A DNA stretch of 28,733 nucleotides from Oppiella nova (GCA_905397405.1 CAJPVJ010000305.1:1-28733), one strand, 5' to 3'; positions 10,119 to 22,987 are shown, counted from the first letter of the stretch. Numbers and translations are program-made. Notes: generated from the letters alone by a model not told the origin.

Positions 10119-12195
10119 ATGAGAAACAAAGAAAAAGATTAAAATATTTCTATTAAAATAACTTAGAAACCAATTTGTCTGAATACTTAAACAAAATATT
10201 TTATCTTAAATTGGCATTATTTGCGCAAAGAATATTCTGTGTATAGAATAGCGAGTTACACCTATTGAGCAACACTGCATTTAAATCTTAGGGAACAATC
10301 GATCAAAAAATGCCTTTTCTTTGAGATATGAAAATATATTTTTATACATATTTTAATATATTATCGCAAACATTGAAATAATATTGTTTTTGTGGACTTA
10401 TTTTGCATTACAATAATCCACATCATAAACTGGTGGTATAATAGATGTATGTGTTATAAATTATAATAAAACAAATATTTGTGTTGTCAACCGATAATTA
10501 GGTTTTTCATAAATTCATATTAACTCTAATCATACCTGTACATTCATTTAATACCACACATAAAAATATAACACAAAATGATAATAAGCTTATTATAGGT
10601 TAATGTTTTGTAAAATAATTCCTCATAGAGTAAAAAATATAATTCTCAGGCAATAAAAAGTTTTGGATATTTTTAAAAGCACATTATTATGTGGCTGTAA
10701 ACAGCTATTAATGGAATTAAAATACAAAATGTAATAAAGTTTATTTAATTTTTATTGTCGCCACTAAAAAGATAATTACAGAAAATAATGTATAATCCGA
10801 GACACAAATACCAAAATGTGCTAAAAATCTGAGGCTTATAATGAGATACTGTAAATTACATAATACAATGTTACAATGGTTACGTGCAATATATCATACT
10901 CATCGCTAATAACTAAATCAATGACTAATAGAAAAAAACATTATATTAATTAAAATTTACTTTATAAGTATTATAACAAAAATATTTACAATTTATTTGT
11001 TTTGCGTTATATAAATTGTGTTTTAAATGAATCCACAAATGAATGCAAACAAATAATAAAAATAGCGATTTATAACGAAACGAATTGAGTTCATGAATAC
11101 AATTATACAGCAAATTGTCATTTTTAAATTCACGTAAAAACAAAAACTAAAATCCCTTATCTTGAGATTAATTTCTCTCAACAGATGATAATTTTTTTCA
11201 ATTAATTTTAATTAAATCTTTTTGTTTGGTTTTTTGTTTGGGCTTTTGTTTTGTTTTGTATGTTACGGTTAAATAATTTCAAAATAGCGTATAATTGACA
11301 TCTCCTTAATTTAATTATATAACTAATTCACTGATCACTGACACCCTTTCGCTTCTATGGGCACAATATAATTCTATTGTTAGGGCACAGGGATGTGAAC
11401 ATAAGGACCACCTTATGTTTGGTGTATGAAATGCAAATTTATTTCATTTTAGTTGCTTTTAATCCATTTGAATTGCTTTTAATAAATGAGTTAAACAACA
11501 AATAAAACAATAAGTTGTACAGATTTTTATGCATAATTGCATTAATATATCATTTATTCTGGTATTTATGCTTTTATTCACTTTTTAATGGGGTTTAACT
11601 TTGCTTTAAATATAAGTTTTATTATACAATTGAGAAATTTGGTTGAATCTAAATGCTAGACTGAGTTCAACGGTTAGCCGGGAACTGTAGGTGTCATAGC
11701 CATATAAGAGACATCCAACTTTTAATTGCAAAATAATGTCTATATATCCCGGCTTACAGATTAGGACATTAATTAGGCATACATTTTGTCTGTTGGCACA
11801 TATAAGCTATTATATTCATATTCTAGTCTTTGCATAACATTTGAATTGTAAACTTAATTTACATTTTATGTTTAAATTTTATATCTTATTAACTTAAAGT
11901 ATTCGTATAGTCTCTGTAATTCATTACTTTCTAAGATATCTGAAAACTATAATAATTTTGCGTAATAAATGCTCACATAATGATAGCAATTCATCTGAAA
12001 TATTTTTGGCGACAAACGAAACATTAAATTAAATGCAATATTAAATCAAAAGATCATTGAATGTATGAATGCATATGAAGAGTGAAATTATGCAACGAAT
12101 GGTAAAAATGTTGACTATTTTCTAACGGATAGTCTAACCGACAGTTTCTATTGTGGGAAAAGTTTCTCATAACAATTGCGACCAAAAACACAGCG
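10119..12195. other. Intergenic, no supported gene
   Basis: About 2 kb of AT-rich sequence. The only longer frame (65 codons, minus strand, 10946-11143) is dominated by Asn, Tyr, Leu and Phe, as expected from base composition. No RNA gene is apparent. A small less AT-rich patch at 11650-11770 has no recognisable content. Confidence 0.5.
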
Positions 12196-12279
12196 TTTAA
12201 GCCCTGAGGCTATGAATTAATGCAATCATTAATAAAAAGAGAGAAGACTCCAGTAGACTATTATGACATAATGACATAC

Positions 12280-12385
12280 CAGGCCTGATGACACCTACTT
12301 TTGTGTCTACAATACGGTGTATTACTACTGTGGCAGTATTTTCGAGCTCAATGTCATCCCATTTAGATATAAACAGTGGACTCAA
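12280..12385 (-). CDS. Candidate minus-strand internal exon, unidentified
   Basis: On the minus strand a frame ends at an excellent donor (CCTG|GTATGT, intron starting at 12279) and can begin after an AG at 12387-12386. It reads LSPLFISKWDDIELENTATV and then VIHRIVDTKVGVIRP, which has a more protein-like composition than the surrounding frames (acidic, basic and hydrophobic residues alternate). The frame stays open upstream to 12463, so the acceptor choice is uncertain. I do not recognise the family and found no partner exon on either side. It may be an isolated fragment, a duplicated exon or chance. Confidence 0.2.
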
Positions 12386-12956
12386 CTCCGGAATAAAGTT
12401 ATTAACACATGAATTGAATGTTAAAAACAAAACACACACTGAAAAACAATTTTTGAATTGCATTTTATGTATGTTTTTGGCGATTCGTGTCTAAAGAGAT
12501 GTATTTCTTTCGGAACAGAGAGTAACCAAAAGTGCATTTCATTATAACTATATTTAATACATTTATTGTAATCATACCTCTATTAGTATTACTGGAGGTA
12601 TGCGTCTGTGTATACCAAATGAATTGTATACACGAATAGTCCGCACATTTCCTTAAATCATATTTAACTCATTTATCACTCGCTTTTAGATTTACATTTC
12701 AATTATAGGTTACTTCTCATAGGGTTGTACTGTATAAATAGATTTGTGAGTATTTTCTCAAAAACAAATCGATTACAATCAAAAACAATGAGTTGAATGC
12801 TGTGTATGGAAAAAAGTTTAATAAACTTTTCAAATAGGAAAATTACAATTAAATGGCAAATGATATCTCATATCAGGTTTAAGTCCATTTTTAAAAATAA
12901 CATTCTTATCAGACAAATGTTGGTTTCGTGTGTTGTGTGAGTAAAACAAATACAAT
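12386..12956. other. Intergenic, nothing recognised
   Basis: AT-rich sequence up to the start of the 1.53-kb tandem duplication. A 68-codon plus-strand frame (12288-12494) is only the opposite-strand shadow of the exon candidate at 12280-12385. Confidence 0.4.
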
Positions 12957-13594
12957 TACAATTTAAATCTATAGTTAATAGCCTATCGATAATGAAGAGC
13001 TTATAAAATATTGGAAAAGATTAGTTTCGTTTGACAGCCATTTCCTACTAAATATCGATAACAATCATTCAATCAATAAATTTCTTTTACATTAATTCCC
13101 TATAATTACATATTATATCTGTTTTATATTAATCTTACATAATAAATAAATATATGTATCAAATATATTTTAAAGAATTTTATCCAAAAATTATTTGAAT
13201 TTTACAAGAATTTACATTTGAATGAAAATTTTTGTGTGGGAATAATGATTGAGAGACAGTGTGTGTATAAAAATAAGAAAAATTAAAAAGATTGTATAAT
13301 GAGTTAAATGGTTTTAAAGAAACATAATTATAAATGTGTAGATAATATAGTTTGATAATCATCGCCGACTACCTGTGTTATTATACCTGTGCATAGGTTT
13401 GTGTTAAGAAAAAGAAATACAACCAACTCTGTCATCAATGAGATAACAATCTCTTAATAAACTATTTTTAATATCAAATAATGTGTTCACAATTCAAACA
13501 CAAAAAGTTTGCCAAACTTCGAGAAACTTGTCTTCACAACAGGTATTGTTTGAGGTATTGAACACACGGTATATACCAATACTATACACATTAT

Positions 13595-13670
13595 GGCAGC
13601 ACTTTATCGATAGGCTGCCAGCGCCGAGGGGAACGACACACTCGCATACCAGTGCTATGAGAGTGTAATA
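13595..13670. other. GC-richer hairpin-forming core of the 1.53-kb unit
   Basis: Within an AT-rich unit this short core contains GGCAGC...GCTGCC (13593-13619 region), and then CTCGCAT paired with ATGCGAG about 45 bases apart. The same core is preserved in unit 2 (about 15124-15215). These are small inverted repeats; whether they form an RNA or DNA structure is unknown. Confidence 0.35.
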
Positions 13671-15088
13671 GCTTAGGAATGCGAGTGGAGTGCAGTTTTC
13701 ACGTCATAACAAGTTTTTTGTGCTGTATTTCTGGGCAAACACTGTGTGTTGTGTTCACTGTTTGAATGCAAACACAATGTTATGCTATGGCCTATGAATT
13801 GGCGCTCATATGCCATACATAATGAATAAAATGCATTCATTGCTGTCATGTTAGGCCACTATAGCTACGGCCCAATGGCTTCACATCACTTCACCAATCA
13901 TTCAATGACTTCATAGACAATAATCGCACCAAATATTTGTTACTTTTTATTTTGATTTTACTTTTTCTGTGAAGTTTTTAATGTTCAGTTTGTCGGCATT
14001 CATGACACCAGTGCTTGTCTTATGTATACATTTGCTTATCATTTGTGTTTCATTTGATTAGTTATTATTTTCACACCAATAGTGCCATTCATTCATTACA
14101 AATGCATTGCAATCCCATTGTGTGTGTAAAACAATGTGTCATTCAATTCAATGCAATAGTGAACCGATTGTGTGAATGAAGTAAATGTTGAAAATATTGC
14201 AAACATTCAATACTAAGGTTTGTCTACAAATATAACCATGATCAATATATGATACCACTTGTTAGGTGTCATATAATTCATAGCAAATATTTGCATTATA
14301 TTTACGTCTAATGTCTGTCTATATGTGTCTCTATATAGCAGTGAATGATATGTTTTTAATGATAATTAAACCATAAAATAGCGATTAGTTTTAAATAGTA
14401 TAGATTTGAAATGTAAATTAAATATACCTATCTTATTTATGTGTGAATTTTAATTATGCCCCACAATTATGCCATCGACTATTGCCCATACAATTTAAAT
14501 CTATAGTTAATAGCCTATCGATAATGAAGAGCTTATAAAATATTGGAAAAGATTAGTTTCGTTTGACAGCCATTTCCTACTAAATATCGATAACAATCAT
14601 TCAATCAATAAATTTGTTTTATATTAATTCCCTATAATTACATATTATATCTGTTTTATATTAATCTTACATAAAAAATAAATATATGTATCAAATATTT
14701 TTTAAAGAATTTTATCCAAAAATTATTTGAATTTTACAAGAATTAACATTTGAATGAAAATTTTTGTGTGGGAATAATGATTGAGAGACAGTGTGTGTAT
14801 AAAAATAAGAAAAATTAAAAAGATTGTATAATGAGTTAAATGGCTTTAAAGAAACATAATTATAAATGTGTAGATAATATAGTTTGATAATCATCGCCGA
14901 CTACCTGTGCTATTATACCTGTGCATAGGTTTGTGTTAAGAAAAAAATACAACCAACTCTGTCATCAATGAGATAACAATCTCTTAATAAACTATTTTTA
15001 ATATCAAATAATGTGTTCACAATTCAAACACAAAAAGTTTGCAAACTTTGAGAAACTTGTCTTCACAACAGGTATTGTCTGAGGTATT

Positions 15089-15343
15089 GAACACACGGTA
15101 TATACCAATACTATACACATTATGGCAGCACTTTATCGATAGGCTGCCAGCGCCGAGGGGAACGACACACTCGCATACCAGTGCTATGAGAGTGTAATAG
15201 CTTAGGAATGCGAGTAGAACACACGGTATATACCAATACTATACACATTATGGCAGCACTTTATCGATAGGCTGCCAGCGCCGAGGGGAACGACACACTC
15301 GCATACCAGTGCTATGAGAGTGTAATAGCTTAGGAATGCGAGT
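15089..15343. repeat. Exact 127-bp direct repeat separated by a single A
   Basis: Bases 15089-15215 and 15217-15343 are identical and are separated only by A at 15216. Both flanks diverge immediately (T versus A on the left, A versus T on the right). The equivalent place in tandem unit 1 has a single copy. See the matching case at 17530-17784. Best explained as an uncollapsed assembly overlap. Confidence 0.95.
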
Positions 15344-16132
15344 TTCATGCAGTTTTCACGTCATAACAAGTTTTTTGTGCTGTATTTCTGGGCAAACAGT
15401 GTGTTGTGTTCACTGTTTGAATGCTGCACACAATGTTATGCTATGGCCGTAGAATTGGCGCTCATATGCCATACATAATGAATAAAATGCATTCATTGCT
15501 GTCATGTTAGGCCACTATAGCTATGGCCCAATGGCTTCACATCACTTCACCAATCATTCAATGACTTCATAGACAATAATCGCACCAAATATTTGTTACT
15601 TTTTATTTTGATTTGACTTTTTTCTGTCAAGTTTTTAATGTTCAGTTTGTCGGCATTCATGACACCAGTGCTTGTCTTGTGTATACATTTGCTTATCATT
15701 TGTGTTTCATTTGATTAGTTATTATTTTCACACCAATTGTGCCATTCATTCATTACAAATGCATTGCAATCTCATTGTGTGTGTAAAACAATGTGTCATT
15801 CATTTCAATACAATAGTGAACCGATTGTGTGAATGAAGTAAATGTTGAAAATATTGCAAACATTCAATACTAAGGTTTGTCTACAAATATAACCAATATA
15901 ACCATGATCATTGATCAATATGTGATATTATATACCACTTGTTAGGTGTCATATAATTCATAGCAAATATTTGCATTATATTTACGTCTAATGTCTGTCT
16001 ATATGTGTCTCTATATAGCAGTTAATGATATGTTTTTAATGATAATTAAACCATAAAATAGCGATTAGTTTTAAATAGTATTTGATTTGAAATGTAAATT
16101 AAATATATCTTATTTATGTGTGAATTTTAATT

Positions 16133-16369
16133 ATGCCCCATAATTATGCCATCGACTATTGCCCCCCAATATGCTACCCACCCGTTCCCTATGCCATACC
16201 AGTGCCCGTCATATCTTATCTAATATACCCATCCCATAGTCCTCTGCCCCCAAAATATATGAAATTTTATGTGAAATTATTTTTAAATTTACTTAAATAT
16301 CCGATACATTCAGTGATGGATATGTTTTACAGCAGATTACGAGTCAGTGTTTTGCATATTTTTAATTAA
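16133..16369 (+). CDS. Proline/tyrosine-rich short ORF at the duplication end, doubtful
   Basis: An ATG frame of 78 codons reads MPHNYAIDYCPPICYPPVPY and then IPVPVISYLIYPS before turning AT-rich. The start codon and first ten residues also exist at the end of unit 1 (14459), where the sequence switches to the next unit and soon ends. The duplication boundary therefore falls inside this frame. The C-rich tract (about 16162-16252) is unusual here, but no family is recognised and the 3' half looks noncoding. Confidence 0.15.
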   Translation: MPHNYAIDYCPPICYPPVPYAIPVPVISYLIYPSHSPLPPKYMKFYVKLFLNLLKYPIHSVMDMFYSRLRVSVLHIFN

Positions 16370-16737
16370 ATTATGATTAGTTTTTGTGATTTTCAATTTC
16401 AGACATTACTGTACACTTGAATTACATTTTTTTTGTTCACATAGTTATTGCCAAAAATAATATAATATTTCGTATTAATAGAAATAATAATAAACCCATT
16501 TTTTCGTGACTAGAATCCAGAGGTATTTTTCCCTAAAAATACATTATTTTTGTTTTTAAATGTATTTTTTGCACATTTATTAACACACTATGCGAGCGAA
16601 AAAGTTTTGAAAATTTTTGTGATTAATTGGTTTTATCTTTAAATTATAATTTAGTTTTTCCCGAAAAATAGTTTTATTTTGTAGTTATATTCACGAAAAA
16701 GGAGTTGAATTTTTATTTTATAAATTTTAAAATTATT

Positions 16738-16779
<42 letters not shown>

Positions 16780-17529
16780 TGTGACAATTATTTGTATGAA
16801 AAAACTAAATAAAATTATTATTTTCCCCAAAAATATTTGTTAGCTTGTATTATAAAAGTTTAAATCAAATTAAACACAAAAAGCATTTGTGAAAAGAGTT
16901 ATTATGTTATAGAGAGAAAAAAGTTGTTTCAAACAAATCTTTTATCAAAAGTTAATGATATTTGTTATGAACCACAAAACGAAACGCTACACAAAAAAGA
17001 GTTTTTCAAATGTTTTTGTTGTTATTATTATTATTTCTATTTTTCTAAATGAATGTTTAGTTTTCTCTTTCATATTAGATATCAGATTTCATTGTATGAA
17101 TGCATTCACCAAAAGGCTAAAAAATATTTCATTTCACATGTTATTTCAAACAGAATATAATGTTATTTATATTTTTGTTTCGTTTGCTCATACAGTATGT
17201 CAAGAAATATTATCTTTTATTATCCATTATTTTTATTTTAATTGCTTTTTTGGGCTGTTCTCTAACACCGAGGGCTTATAGCCTTTTAGCATTTTTTCGT
17301 CTTATAAGCAAAAAAATTTAATAAACTTTTGCCAAAAAAGAGTGAAACAATAATTGCATTCAATGCTAAACTAATCAATAAAATGGTTTTTATATCAATG
17401 ATTTTTGTAGGCTTTTGTTTTTCACTACTTGGATGTGAAACAGTAAAATCTTATTTCCATTAAAACTTCGAGTTTTTTAATTAAATGATTAGAAAAAGTG
17501 CTTTTTAGATATGATAGGAAAACAGGACT
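16370..17529. other. Intergenic AT-rich stretch
   Basis: Contains one GA microsatellite and long T-rich runs. A 108-codon plus-strand frame (16955-17281) is Phe/Ile/Val-rich with no recognisable motif and no splice context, and is probably compositional. Confidence 0.45.
16742..16776. repeat. (GA)n microsatellite, 35 bp
   Basis: Uninterrupted GA array. Confidence 0.98.
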
Positions 17530-17784
17530 TCCTGGCAAACAATTTCCTTTCCATTTGGTGTCTCATCACTGGTAGGCCTACGATAATACCGGCGCACAGA
17601 TGGATGGCTCACGACATTAGGCTAAACGACAGTTGATTTTTTCAAATTTCCCATTTATCCTGGCAAACAATTTCCTTTCCATTTGGTGTCTCATCACTGG
17701 TAGGCCTACGATAATACCGGCGCACAGATGGATGGCTCACGACATTAGGCTAAACGACAGTTGATTTTTTCAAATTTCCCATTT
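17530..17784. repeat. Exact 127-bp direct repeat separated by a single A
   Basis: Bases 17530-17656 and 17658-17784 are identical and are separated only by A at 17657. Flanks diverge at once (T versus A on the left, A versus G on the right). The repeated sequence is unrelated to that at 15089-15343, yet length and spacer are the same. Best explained as an uncollapsed assembly overlap. Confidence 0.95.
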
Positions 17785-18580
17785 GATTTCAATCGTAGCC
17801 TAATACAGTCAATTAAAATGATAAAAATAGTATCTAGATTAGGAAAACATTTTGCAAACTTCACTCTACATTCAATGGTATTGTCACATAAAATCTCTCT
17901 GACAACAGACTACTATTTTCCGACTGTTTGTCTAATTATCGCAATTTTTTCACTCTTTAAACCATTTATTCAATTTTCAGGTCTAGTGGAGTCGTGTACT
18001 CTCTATTGAATTGTGGGCTAATTTTATGCGTGAATAAAATAGTCCATAATTTTTGCTAATTCCTTGTCAGGAGTCGTAATTGAGTTTTAATACTGTCTTG
18101 AAGTTCACGTGTGTTTATAAAGTGTGAGAAAAATTAATTTTTAAACGACTATTAAGTGAAATGATTAAATGAATAGAAAGAGTGTACGCAATGACAGCTA
18201 TTATCATAATAATTGTCTTTTGTCTCGATGCACACGAAAGTGAGAGTTATTTGAATGCAAAGCTCCACTAATTTATTGTTAAAAACTTTTTTGTGGTCTG
18301 AAAGCTCTCATTAGGTCTCATTCATAATTACGATAACTGTAATGCCATCAATGAAATGTCAGTTTATTTATTAGCCATAAATTTGTGTTTAAATTATATT
18401 TAATTGTCTTTTCAATTACTCTTATTATATTTGCTCTTTTTATTATTATTTGCATTGTTAAGTTTAATTACAGCAAAAGTATACCATATTTGTGCTATTT
18501 TGCTATATTTGTAGTATAATAAAATATTTCGCGTAATTAGTAATGAAATATTTATAATAATTTTTTCCTATTATGTTTAG
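17785..18580. other. Upstream region of the FRMD4-like gene
   Basis: No supported exon. An 82-codon frame at 17761-18009 begins inside the second 127-bp copy, is hydrophobic and has no recognisable motif. Because the FRMD4 ATG lies exactly at a splice acceptor, an upstream exon (noncoding or with an alternative N-terminus) is expected here or further left, but I could not identify it. Confidence 0.45.
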
Positions 18581-21500
18581 ATGACAGCCGAGGGTCGACG
18601 CAGTGAAGTCATACTATTGGACGGCAGACGAGTTGAGCTGATTATTCAGGTAACTAAATACAGTATATTATCTTTATGTTTATACCATAATTAATATCGA
18701 AAAATATGAAACTATTTTCTAATTATTAATTTTAGTTTTGCAGATAATTTCCACGAAAACTATTTGAATATCTCCAGCAGACAGTGCAGTAGTAATAGTT
18801 GTTATGATATTTAATACATTATTAGATAACAAGATATTTTTGTTTTCTAATTTTGCTCATCGATAGGACTATGTAATCGATTTTCAGTAAATATTTGTGC
18901 TAAACTTTTTTATTTTGTATTCAAATAGTTTTCGTAACCACTGGTTTTATGGATTTAAATTTTATTTTATCGTTATTTAAATTCTGGAAACATATAATTG
19001 ATATTTGAATTTATTGGAAAAATGATCACTAATTTTGCTTTTATTTTTATGTTATTCAATCGATAGCCAAAACTATTTGCTGGAGATTTGTTTGATATCG
19101 TGTCCTCACATTTCAACCTCAAAGAGAAAGAGTACTTCGGATTAGCCTTTTTGGATGAGACGTAAGCATACTGTCCAACACAATACCTAACCATAAATTA
19201 ATCGATTGTTCATTTGTTTGCATATATGGCACTGTATGGTTGGCTACGATATTGGTTGATACCATGGGATCAGATGCCAGTATTCATGGCTTAATTTAGA
19301 CAAAAGGGTCCTAGAGCACGAATACGCCAAAAAGCATACTCACGAAAAGCTTATTTTACACTTTTTGGTTAAGTAAGCATACTTTTTAATATGTTTATCG
19401 TACATATCTCCACCTCTACCCCTCCCGACCCCTTCACCTCATTATAAGTCGTGTAATAAAACGCATAAAATTGAAATGAAATTTATTTTTACTAAATTTC
19501 CTTAAATTTTATTATTATTTCTAATTTATTGGGTTTTTAATCCTTTGATGTAATCTGTTGTTTGTTTTTGTGTTTTATAGATATTTCGTGGAGAGTATAA
19601 CACAACTGAACGATACGGCGAGTGTTGAGCTCTTCTATCTTCAGGCCAAATCACTGGTCGCTAATGTGAGTCCACATGTCTTTCCCCTCCGTATTATCGT
19701 CTAATTTACGTCTAAACCGCTCAACACTTTCCTAATATACACACAACAAAAGAGTTATTGTTTCCGCAATTGTTATGCAAAATCTGTTCAGACTTTTGCT
19801 GCCATGAAAATCGGTCTCAAATTTGTCGACTAAAATAATTCCCAAAACAAACAATTTCAATGTCTGTCTGTTTTGGTTGAGAAAGTCTTTGACTCGACTT
19901 TATCGCAACCTTTCAGTTCATTTCAGTCCTACAGTCCTAATGATAACAATAACATTACTATTGCCGTCAATATTATGATTACATATTTTATTACATAATA
20001 TTGTAAAGTAATGTTAAGTATGAGTTGAATAAACTATTGAATTTCAATATGTTTTCAACACTTTTTTCATCTGTGAATACATTTGTATAAAAAGAGGTAT
20101 AAAAATATTGAAAATAATTGATAGTCTCATGCAATCAGAAAATATTTTCTTTGAAATTATTGTGATTTATGATTGAAACTATTTTTTTCAATCATTTCTT
20201 TGATTTTAAAATTTATTTTCCAATTTCTAGATTTTGTTTTTTTTGAGTTTATAGTAATGGTAATAAATCTCACAATAATTTGCTCCCAAATGAGTCTATT
20301 AATCAACATTTTTCGCATTCATTTGTGAATTTAACCTAAATTTATGTGACTTTCGTTTGCATTGAATGATTGCAAACTATTTTCCAAACGTATCTCAACA
20401 TTAATATTAACTAAACACTACTCTCGCAACAAAAATACATTTGTCGTCAAAAACCCTAATTAGAAAAACATTTTCACTTTAGTTTAGAGTTTCAAATTCA
20501 ATAATAATTAGACTTTAATGCTATTATGCATTAGGAGACTAGCGTTTGCCGGGGGGACGGGTATGGGGTCTGAGGCAGGAATTTTCAGAGGTATATCACA
20601 ACCATATGGTCGTCCACTTTCGTGATGACGTCCATACACGCGATTCAATTATTATGAACGTTATTTAGTATTTTTGTATTCCCTTTCCTTTAACGATAAT
20701 ATTAATAATTATTTTAATGATGTTTTTTCAGTTTGAATTGCTTTTTATGAGAAACAGATTTTCTGTTAGTTTTGTTAAAATTTATATTTAATAGTAATTT
20801 GCTTTTGACACATATTTTCTCGTTTAATTGTGTTGTTGTTATAATGTATTCAATGCTTTTTATTATTAAATATGTTTTGTTTTATTTGATATTTTTCTCA
20901 TAAAATCTAGTTTTTCTAATGAAATATTTCTCTCATATTTAATATGAAAATTCAATGTTTTTGCTTTTACTGATTAGTTTGCAAAACATTAAGTCTATTG
21001 CCAACAAATATCATTATTATTAATGATAAACAGATGCTCTCTTAAGACTTTCAGATAACTGTTTGCCCTTAAACTCGACCAAAAAATACTTGATTTGCTT
21101 TTTTTATTTGCTGAGACACTCACTGATTACACGAGTGTTCAAAGTCAGAGATAAAACTATTTTTGAATATAAATCCCTTCTCTCCCTATCTCTGAAACAT
21201 ACAAACATTTGTCGCGTTTCTATAATACACACAATAAAACAACTTTTCGGGAATAAACTCCTAATTGGAGTCTTCCTGTACTGAACACTACATGATATAA
21301 CTTACACACAGTGTATGTGCCCATCAGTACCGGAGCACCCGTTTGTTTGCCTCCCATATGTCTCCTACACTCGACTCCATCGTAATGTTTATCTAATCTA
21401 TTCATTGAATGAAACACTTATTTGTTATGCAAATAGAGTTCTATTAATATATATTCAAATGAACAGGAATTACCAGTGTACTGTACTATACATGTATACT

Positions 21501-22948
21501 AATGTATATACTTTTTGTTATTTTAAATTTTTGTTGTTTTTTAATCGCTAAGAATAACATAACTAATCAAACAAAACATGCCTTAAATGTATTCTTAAAC
21601 TTAAAAGTTTTAATAGAGTTTAGAGTTTCGGGAAATATATTCCGTTGGTTAGTGTGAATACATTGTCTGCATATTGTATAACACAAAGTGCTTATTATTA
21701 ATCAAAAGCATATAAGCACTCATCGATCAAAAAGCACTGCATTTTCTCGAGAGTAAGTTTTGTCTTAAAATAATTGTCTTTTATATATAGACTGCGATAA
21801 TGTATTGTAAGAGATTAGCCATCGGTTCGTTTGAATGCAATTAATTTGCAAATAATAGGCTCTCAGGAGTCAGTTGTTAACAAAAAACACATTTTCTCTT
21901 CTCACTTGGACTCCAATCGCGTAATCCTTATCACAGATTTTCATCACTAAAAGTAGATATGAATCACAGGAATACAGGAATTCATGACTAATTTTTTTAT
22001 TAGGAAATATATTTTCCCACTTTTTTGCACAACTTTTTGTGTTTCGAAACACTGTTTTCTTCTTGTTTTGATCACTCGTTTTGTTTATGCTTTTTCTTAA
22101 TGATATGAGTTTTAAAGGGAAAAAACGGCTGACTTTGAGCTCAATATTTAGTTTTGATTGTTAATTATATTGATAATTGTAAACGTGATTGCAGTGAACA
22201 TAAAGGTTTGCCTTTTAAACCTGTGATAATTAGCATAGAATTTGCATTCAATTGGGATTTCAATACTGAATAAATAGATATTAAATACAAATGAATTGCA
22301 GATCCGCTGCCGAATCAGTTTCACACGAATTCATATGAATTGAAATATATATACAATAAGTTTTTAGGAGGGGTTCGGCATTTGTTACACTCGATTGGGA
22401 ACAACATTCCAACACTACATGTAGTTTGTGTGTTGACTGCAATTGAATAAAAGGCAAAAAACTTTTTTCGTTGCATTTGTAGAAAAAAATCTCAATTATC
22501 TGTAACTAAAAAAGGGAACGAAAGCATAAAAGTTGTTGTTTTGAATCCCAAACCCATCGCCAATAGAGCTATACTTGCCATCAAATCCAAACCCAAACAA
22601 CAAATTTCTTATTTCTGTCGTGAAATTACCATTAATTGATGTCTTAAGGAGCAGTGGATACGGATTGCGAGGGGACTGTATGGGCGATAGAAATGAATGA
22701 ATGAACGTATTCTGTAATTTGTTTGGACACGAATTCCTGATTGATTATTAGGAGTGATAACTATTTTTATTGCCCAAAATCTGGGTATGCCTTCAGTTCA
22801 TCGAAAAATAAGACTAAAATGAAATTATAATTTCATTTGGCATTGAAGTGAATGTAATGCTCTCTTCTATTATAAGAATTATTATCTTATATATGAGTTG
22901 ATGACCATAACTGCCTGTGCCATAAGGGGAGAGCCAACTAAGATATAG

Positions 22949-22987
<39 letters not shown>

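Larger units (their letters stand above)
12957..16164. repeat. Diverged tandem duplication, ~1.53-kb unit
   Basis: Unit 1 is 12957-14488 and unit 2 is 14489 to about 16164. Both begin TACAATTTAAATCTATAG and end GCCATCGACTATTGCCC. They differ by scattered substitutions and small indels throughout, so this is an established genomic duplication. Unit 2 is longer mainly because of an exact 128-base increment at 15089-15216; without it the units are within about 20 bases of each other. No convincing gene lies in the unit: a repeated 60-codon minus-strand frame (13180-13362 and 14712-14894) is Asn/Tyr/Phe-rich and merely duplicated along with it. Confidence 0.95.

Noticed and set aside
11660-11710. 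Possible tRNA in a less AT-rich patch
   Set aside because: No acceptor stem or TTC-A box arrangement could be formed.
13595-15343. Repeated short units as a CRISPR array
   Set aside because: Only two long units plus an exact 127-bp repeat with a one-base spacer; there are no regular spacers and the host is a eukaryote.
16955-17281. 108-codon plus-strand ORF
   Set aside because: Phe/Ile/Val-rich composition reflects T-rich DNA. There is no motif, splice context or support from neighbours.
19300-19372. FRMD4 exon 3 starting after the TTTAG at 19298-19299, with a missing microexon upstream
   Set aside because: That acceptor gives the wrong phase after exon 2. The AG at 19272-19273 restores both the frame and the conserved W-L-x-L-D segment, so no microexon is needed.
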